Shown one piece after another: positions 59,857 to 64,000 of a stretch of DNA of 64,000 nucleotides. Position 1 is the first letter of the stretch, and each line of letters begins with the position of its first letter. The stretch comes from Gammaproteobacteria bacterium (GTDB lineage: Bacteria > Pseudomonadota > Gammaproteobacteria > Burkholderiales > Rhodocyclaceae): NCBI GenBank assembly GCA_018825305.1, contig JAHJEO010000024.1:62001-126000 (forward strand), in the 5' to 3' direction. The position numbers and the translations under genes are program-made. The notes below the pieces were generated by a model. That model was not told the DNA's origin and made no database searches. It saw only the letters and a list, made by a program, of their open reading frames with translations.

Positions 59857-62397
59857 TCAGACCTTGGTCACCTTGCACGCGCACTTCTTGAAGTCGGTCT
59901 CTTTCGAGATCGGACAAGTGGCGTCCAGGGTCAGCTTGTTGACCAGGCGGTGCTCGTCGAAGAAAGGTACGAAGACCAGACCCTTCGGCGGCTTGTTGCG
60001 GCCGCGCGTCTCGACCTTGGTGGCGATCTCGCCACGCCGCGTGGCCACCTTGACGGTGTCGCCGCGCTGCAGACCGCGACTCTTGGCGTCGTCCGGATGC
60101 ATGTAGATCCAGGCGTCGGGCATGGCGCGATACAACTCGGGCACACGCCGCGTCATAGTGCCGGTGTGCCAGTGCTCGAGCACGCGACCGGTGCACAACC
60201 ACAGGTCGAAATCCTTGTCCGGCATCTCGGCCGCCGGCTGGTAGGGCAGCGCAAAGATCACCGCCTTGCCGTCGGGCTTGCCATAGAACTTGACGCCGGC
60301 ACCTTTCGGCACATACGGATCGTAGCCTTCGCGGAAGCGCCACAGCGTTTCCTTGCCATCGACCACCGGCCAGCGCATGCCGCGTGCCTTGTGATAGACG
60401 TCGAAATCCGCCAGGTCGTGGTAGTGGCCGCGGGTGAAACCGGCATACTCCTCGAACAGGCCCTTCTGCACGTAGTAACCGAAGTGCTCGGTTTCGTCGT
60501 TCGTGTAATTGGCCCAGGCATGTGCGTTGACCTTGGCGGCCTCGCTCTTCGGGAACTTGTTGACCTGGCCGTTGGCGTAGAGGACGTCGTACATCGTCTT
60601 GCCCTTGTGCTCCGGCATCTTGTCGAGCAACTCGGCCGGCCAGACCTCTTCGATCTTGAAGCGCTTGGCAAACTCAAGGTACTGCCACAGGTCCGACTTG
60701 CACTCACCCGGCGCCTTGACCTGCTGGCGCCACATCTGGCCGCGACGCTCGGCGTTGCCAAACATGCCTTCCTTTTCCATCCACATCGCGGTGGGCAGGA
60801 TCAGGTCAGACGCCATCGCGGAGACGGTCGGGTAGACATCGGAGGACACCACGAAGGCCTTCGGATTGCGCCAGCCCGGGTAGATCTCGTCGTTGACGTT
60901 CGGACCGGCCTGCATGTTGTTGGTGGTGGTGGCCCAGAAGAAGCCGATCTTGCCGTCCTTCAGCATGCGGCTTTGCAGAACGGCGTGATAGCCGGGTTTT
61001 CCCGGAATGGTGCCGGCCGGCAGTTTCCATGCCTTTTCGCAAATCTCGCGGTGCTTCTCGTTCATTACCACCATGTCTGCCGGCAGGCGGTGGGCGAAGG
61101 TGCCGACCTCGCGCGCGGTGCCGCAGGCCGAGGGCTGTCCGGTGAGCGAGAAGGGGCCATTGCCCGGCTCGGAGATCTTGCCCACCAGCAGGTGCACGTT
61201 GTACATCATGTTGTTAACCCACGTGCCGCGGGTATGCTGGTTGAAACCCATGGTCCAGTAGGAGCAGACCTTGGTCTTCGGATCGGCATAGACCTTGGCC
61301 AGCGCCTCAAGCTTGTCCTTGGGCACGCCGGAAATCTCGTGCGCCTTGTCGAGCGTGTACTCGGAAACGAACTTGGCGAAATCGTCGAAGGTGATCGGCT
61401 TGGCGTTGTTCGGGTTGCCTTTCGGCTTGCCGTCGGCGCCCGGGTAGCCGTTGTTGTTGGCCACCTGTTCAAGCGGGTGGTTGGGACGCAGGCCGTAGCC
61501 AATGTCGGTTACGCCCTGGGCGAAGTTGACATGCTTGGCGACGAAGTCCTTGTTCACCGCGTTGTTCTGGATGATGTAGTTGGCGATGTAGTTGAGGATC
61601 GCCAGATCGGACTGCGGCTTGAATATCAGTTCGCTGTCGGCCAGTTCGCAGGAGCGATGGGAAAACGTCGACAGCACGCTGATCTTGACGTGTTTTGCCG
61701 TCAGACGCCGATCGGTGATGCGCGACCAGAGAATCGGGTGCATCTCGGCCATGTTGGCGCCCCACAGCACGAAGGCGTCGGCATGCTCCATGTCGTCGTA
61801 GCAACCCATCGGCTCGTCGATGCCGAAGGTGCGAATGAAACCGGCCACGGCCGAAGCCATGCAGTGGCGGGCGTTGGGGTCAATGTTGTTGGTGCGGAAG
61901 CCGGCCTTCATCAGCTTGGACGCAGCATAGCCCTCCCACACGGTCCATTGACCGGAGCCGAACATGCACAGGCCGTCCGGACCCATCGTCTTCATGGTTT
62001 CCTTGGCCTTCTCCGCCATGATGTCGAAGGCCTGGTTCCAGGTGATGGGCTTGAAGTCGCCGTTCTTGTCGTACTTGCCGTCCTTCATGCGCAGCAACGG
62101 CTGCGTCAGGCGATCCTTGCCATACTGGATCTTGGACAGGAAATAACCCTTGATGCAGTTGAGTCCCTTGTTCACCGGCGCGTCGGGATCGCCCTGTGTC
62201 GCCACGATGCGACCTTCCTTGGTTCCGACCAGCACGCCGCAACCCGTACCGCAATAGCGGCACGCGCCTTTGTCCCAGCGAACGCCGTCCGCTGCCGACT
62301 GCGCAATCGCTTGCGCCCCGGGAACGGTCATACCGGCGACGCCCGCCGCGGCAACGACGGCATTGGACTTGATGAATTCACGACGCGTCAGTTTCAT
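59857..62397 (-). CDS. napA: Periplasmic nitrate reductase catalytic subunit NapA
   Basis: 846 residues. Tat signal TRREFIK (4-10) with hydrophobic region to about 32. [4Fe-4S] cysteines 46, 49, 53 and 81 (CRYCGTGC and NCIKGYF), and the molybdenum ligand Cys in ARHCMASAV near 181. The body matches bis-MGD molybdoenzymes ([27 protein letters not shown]). It reduces nitrate to nitrite in the periplasm. It ends in CACKV-type residues and starts one base after napD. Confidence 0.97.
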   Translation of the reverse strand: MKLTRREFIKSNAVVAAAGVAGMTVPGAQAIAQSAADGVRWDKGACRYCGTGCGVLVGTKEGRIVATQGDPDAPVNKGLNCIKGYFLSKIQYGKDRLTQPLLRMKDGKYDKNGDFKPITWNQAFDIMAEKAKETMKTMGPDGLCMFGSGQWTVWEGYAASKLMKAGFRTNNIDPNARHCMASAVAGFIRTFGIDEPMGCYDDMEHADAFVLWGANMAEMHPILWSRITDRRLTAKHVKISVLSTFSHRSCELADSELIFKPQSDLAILNYIANYIIQNNAVNKDFVAKHVNFAQGVTDIGYGLRPNHPLEQVANNNGYPGADGKPKGNPNNAKPITFDDFAKFVSEYTLDKAHEISGVPKDKLEALAKVYADPKTKVCSYWTMGFNQHTRGTWVNNMMYNVHLLVGKISEPGNGPFSLTGQPSACGTAREVGTFAHRLPADMVVMNEKHREICEKAWKLPAGTIPGKPGYHAVLQSRMLKDGKIGFFWATTTNNMQAGPNVNDEIYPGWRNPKAFVVSSDVYPTVSAMASDLILPTAMWMEKEGMFGNAERRGQMWRQQVKAPGECKSDLWQYLEFAKRFKIEEVWPAELLDKMPEHKGKTMYDVLYANGQVNKFPKSEAAKVNAHAWANYTNDETEHFGYYVQKGLFEEYAGFTRGHYHDLADFDVYHKARGMRWPVVDGKETLWRFREGYDPYVPKGAGVKFYGKPDGKAVIFALPYQPAAEMPDKDFDLWLCTGRVLEHWHTGTMTRRVPELYRAMPDAWIYMHPDDAKSRGLQRGDTVKVATRRGEIATKVETRGRNKPPKGLVFVPFFDEHRLVNKLTLDATCPISKETDFKKCACKVTKV

Positions 62398-62398
62398 T

Positions 62399-62647
62399 TC
62401 AGATCTCCTTGTCTGGATCGGATTCCGTCTGGTGATAAACCATGGCCGTCGACATGACGTGATCCATCTGGCTGATGGCCCCGAAGGTGTCGGCGGTTTC
62501 CCGGTCGCCCGGGCTTTCGATGGTGATGATCAGCTTGCCTTCGTCGGAAACTGCATGAATCTCGACGCCGTCGAAAGACTCAAGCGCGGCGCGCACAACC
62601 TCGGCATGGCCCGGCTGCGCATGGATGATCACACTGGAAATATTCAC
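62399..62647 (-). CDS. napD: NapA chaperone NapD
   Basis: 82 residues, ferredoxin-like fold ([43 protein letters not shown]). It binds the NapA Tat signal and prevents export before cofactor insertion. First gene of the operon, with an FNR-type promoter upstream. Confidence 0.94.
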   Translation of the reverse strand: MNISSVIIHAQPGHAEVVRAALESFDGVEIHAVSDEGKLIITIESPGDRETADTFGAISQMDHVMSTAMVYHQTESDPDKEI

Positions 62648-62688
62648 GGCAAGTTGCTCCTATTCCCTGTTTCGATCAGGGATAAGAA

Positions 62689-62731
62689 CATCCTAGAGAA
62701 TCGGGACGCGCAACTTATTGACGCGAGTCAA
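62689..62731 (-). promoter_or_regulatory. FNR/ANR-type promoter of the nap operon
   Basis: TTGAC-GCGA-GTCAA at 62718-62731 is a symmetric FNR-like box. TAGGAT at 62695-62690 on the minus strand lies where the -10 of a class II FNR promoter (box centred near -41.5) should be. Transcription would start about 36 bases before napD. Confidence 0.65.
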
Positions 62732-62819
62732 CTAATCTGAATGTTGAGAAATACACTCAACTAAAGTCATACAGGCCCGCGGGCGGGCCGAAGACGGGGC
62801 GGGACCCGCCTGACGCCGT

Positions 62820-63008
62820 TCAGTTGACGTCGTAGTAATAAGCCTTCTGCGGCACATGTGCCGCAGCGGTGCAGCGCTGCGCGTCGGGCGACTGGACGGG
62901 CTTGTCCCACCACAAGGCACGGCCACGCCGCTGCTCTTCGAGTTCCTGCGGATGCTGCGCCAGCCATTCGCGCATCCATTTGGTGTGATCCGATTCATAC
63001 ATGGCCAT
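62820..63008 (-). CDS. DUF3460 protein
   Basis: 62 residues from ATG 63008, chosen for the AGGAG six bases upstream. MYESDHTKWMREWLAQHPQE then RGRALWWDKP is the DUF3460 pattern of Betaproteobacteria. Soluble, function unknown. It lies 20 bases after the RelA/SpoT gene and may be its last operon member. Confidence 0.82.
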   Translation of the reverse strand: MAMYESDHTKWMREWLAQHPQELEEQRRGRALWWDKPVQSPDAQRCTAAAHVPQKAYYYDVN

Positions 63009-63028
63009 ACATAACTCCTGTTGTCGAT

Positions 63029-64000
63029 TCAATTCCGGGTTGTTTCCCTGACGCGCGCAATACGCACCACGTCGGGAATCCGCCGCAGGCTGCGCAGGAT
63101 GCGCGCCAGATGCTGGCGGTCCGACACATTGAGGGTGAAATAGATCGCCGTGGTCGCGCCGTCATCCTCTTCCATGCTGACGTTGATGATATTGGATTCC
63201 GCCTCGGCAATCCCGGCTGCCAATTTCGCCAACACGCCGCGCACATTCTGGGCGACGACGCGGATTCCGGCGTCGAACAGGCGGTTGATGCCCGGTTCCC
63301 ATTCGACATCGACCCACTCGGCCTTCGAGCCGACAAGCTTGGCCAGGGTCTGGCAGTCATGGGTATGCACTACCAGGCCCTGCCCCTTGCGGATCATGCC
63401 GACGATCGGATCGCCGGGTATCGGCTGGCAGCACGGCGCAAGCTTGACCGCAACGCCTTCCGTGCCACGAATCAGCACCGATGCAACATTGTGCACCGCG
63501 TGCTGCAGGGTATCGTCGCGGGCCATGAGACGCCGCGCCACCACCGAGGCCAGACGCAAGCCGATACCGATATCGGAATAGATTTCCGGGCGCGAACGTA
63601 CCCCCGTGTCATTGAGGAAGCGCTCCCAGGCCGAATCGTCGACCATTCCCGGCGAAAATCCCAGCTCCGCCAACGCCCGGCTGAGCAGGCGTTCGCCCAG
63701 AGCCGAGGATTCCTCGTTCTGCCGCGTCTTCAAAAAATGTCGGATTTGTGCGCGCGCCTTGCCGGTTCGCACATAGGACAGCCAGGCCGGATTGGGGCTG
63801 GCATGCGCGGCGGTGACGATCTCGACTCGATCGCCGTTGCGCAGTTCCGTGCGCAACGGCATCGGCTCGAAGTTGATCTGGCAGGCGACGCAACGATTGC
63901 CGATATCGCTATGCACGGCATAGGCAAAATCGACCGGGGTAGCGCCTCGCGGCAGCGACAGAATCTTGCCCCGCGGCGTAAAGACGTAGACATCGCTGGG
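63029..64000 (-). CDS. RelA/SpoT-family (p)ppGpp enzyme, C-terminal part (cut by window edge)
   Basis: The frame is open through base 64000, giving about 323 residues of the regulatory half. TGS domain (VYVFTPRGKILSLPRGATPV, FAYAVHSDIGN), helical region, conserved-cysteine domain (VKLAPCCQPIPGDPIVGM, HTHDCQTL) and ACT domain (ISxNIINVSMEEDD-like, then YFTLNVSDRQHLARILRSLR). The catalytic domains lie outside the window, so whether it is a SpoT bifunctional enzyme or RelA cannot be settled; position before a DUF3460 gene does not help. Confidence 0.9.
   Translation of the reverse strand, partial: PSDVYVFTPRGKILSLPRGATPVDFAYAVHSDIGNRCVACQINFEPMPLRTELRNGDRVEIVTAAHASPNPAWLSYVRTGKARAQIRHFLKTRQNEESSALGERLLSRALAELGFSPGMVDDSAWERFLNDTGVRSRPEIYSDIGIGLRLASVVARRLMARDDTLQHAVHNVASVLIRGTEGVAVKLAPCCQPIPGDPIVGMIRKGQGLVVHTHDCQTLAKLVGSKAEWVDVEWEPGINRLFDAGIRVVAQNVRGVLAKLAAGIAEAESNIINVSMEEDDGATTAIYFTLNVSDRQHLARILRSLRRIPDVVRIARVRETTRN

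Noticed and set aside
59950-62457. A long plus-strand frame opposite napA
   Set aside because: Composition-driven shadow of napA with no domain or ribosome-binding site.

Overview
The window reads as a GC-rich betaproteobacterial chromosome segment, most likely Rhodocyclales (Sulfuritalea/Sterolibacteriaceae-like). This rests on gene content and protein style, not on any search: a Tol-Pal block, two cyanophycin synthetases with their dedicated ABC exporter and DUF1854 protein, an rnf operon containing a pyruvate:ferredoxin oxidoreductase, a full ccm operon, periplasmic nitrate reductase, and sensor fragments with the PAS repeats typical of that group. It suggests a facultatively anaerobic, nitrate-respiring bacterium that can store nitrogen as cyanophycin. 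There is no rRNA, CRISPR array, prophage or intact insertion sequence.

Layout. 1-7020 (+): the end of gmd, then ybgC-tolQ-tolR-glycosyltransferase-tolA-tolB-pal-cpoB-queE. 7054-14753: a divergent cyanophycin locus, with DUF1854 and ABC exporter on minus, and cphA' and cphA on plus. 14965-18955 (+): a PAS-GGDEF-EAL protein, queC, a YeeE/YedE transporter and tRNA-Lys. 19180-31343: an alpha/beta hydrolase, then on minus rnfB-PFOR-rnfCDGEA, a 58-residue Cys-rich membrane protein and a ferredoxin-NADP reductase. 31752-32510: a RelE/NadS-type toxin-antitoxin pair. 33084-46781: an accessory stretch of small envelope-stress proteins (BON, glycine zipper, DUF3309, DUF883, Lmo0937-like), an antiporter, an AI-2E-type transporter, a metallo-beta-lactamase/receiver fusion and a hybrid kinase. 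It holds at least three places where unrelated gene fragments are joined. 47337-47989 (-): a second toxin-antitoxin pair. 48233-57373: an exported methyltransferase, ccmABCDEFGHI, then napC and napF. 57469-62647 (-): napDAGHB, convergent to napF. 62820-64000 (-): a DUF3460 protein and the C-terminal part of a RelA/SpoT enzyme.

How it fits together. The ccm operon makes the c-type hemes needed by NapB and NapC, which lie beside it. An FNR-type box with a correctly placed -10 precedes napD. Rnf and PFOR in one operon would couple pyruvate oxidation, ferredoxin, NAD(H) and the ion gradient.

The most unusual signal is a dispersed DNA word of about 24 bp (core AGTCGGCGCTGGCGGCACGG) found ten times in 64 kb. 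Eight copies are inside unrelated genes, in three reading frames ([16 protein letters not shown], or AVPPAPTF on the reverse), often without lengthening the protein. It behaves like a DNA-level signal or selfish repeat, comparable in style to a DNA uptake sequence. A second family, intergenic double-hairpin elements about 110 bp long, sits immediately before tolQ, ccmB (inverted) and ccmG, with looser relatives before tolR and ccmC.
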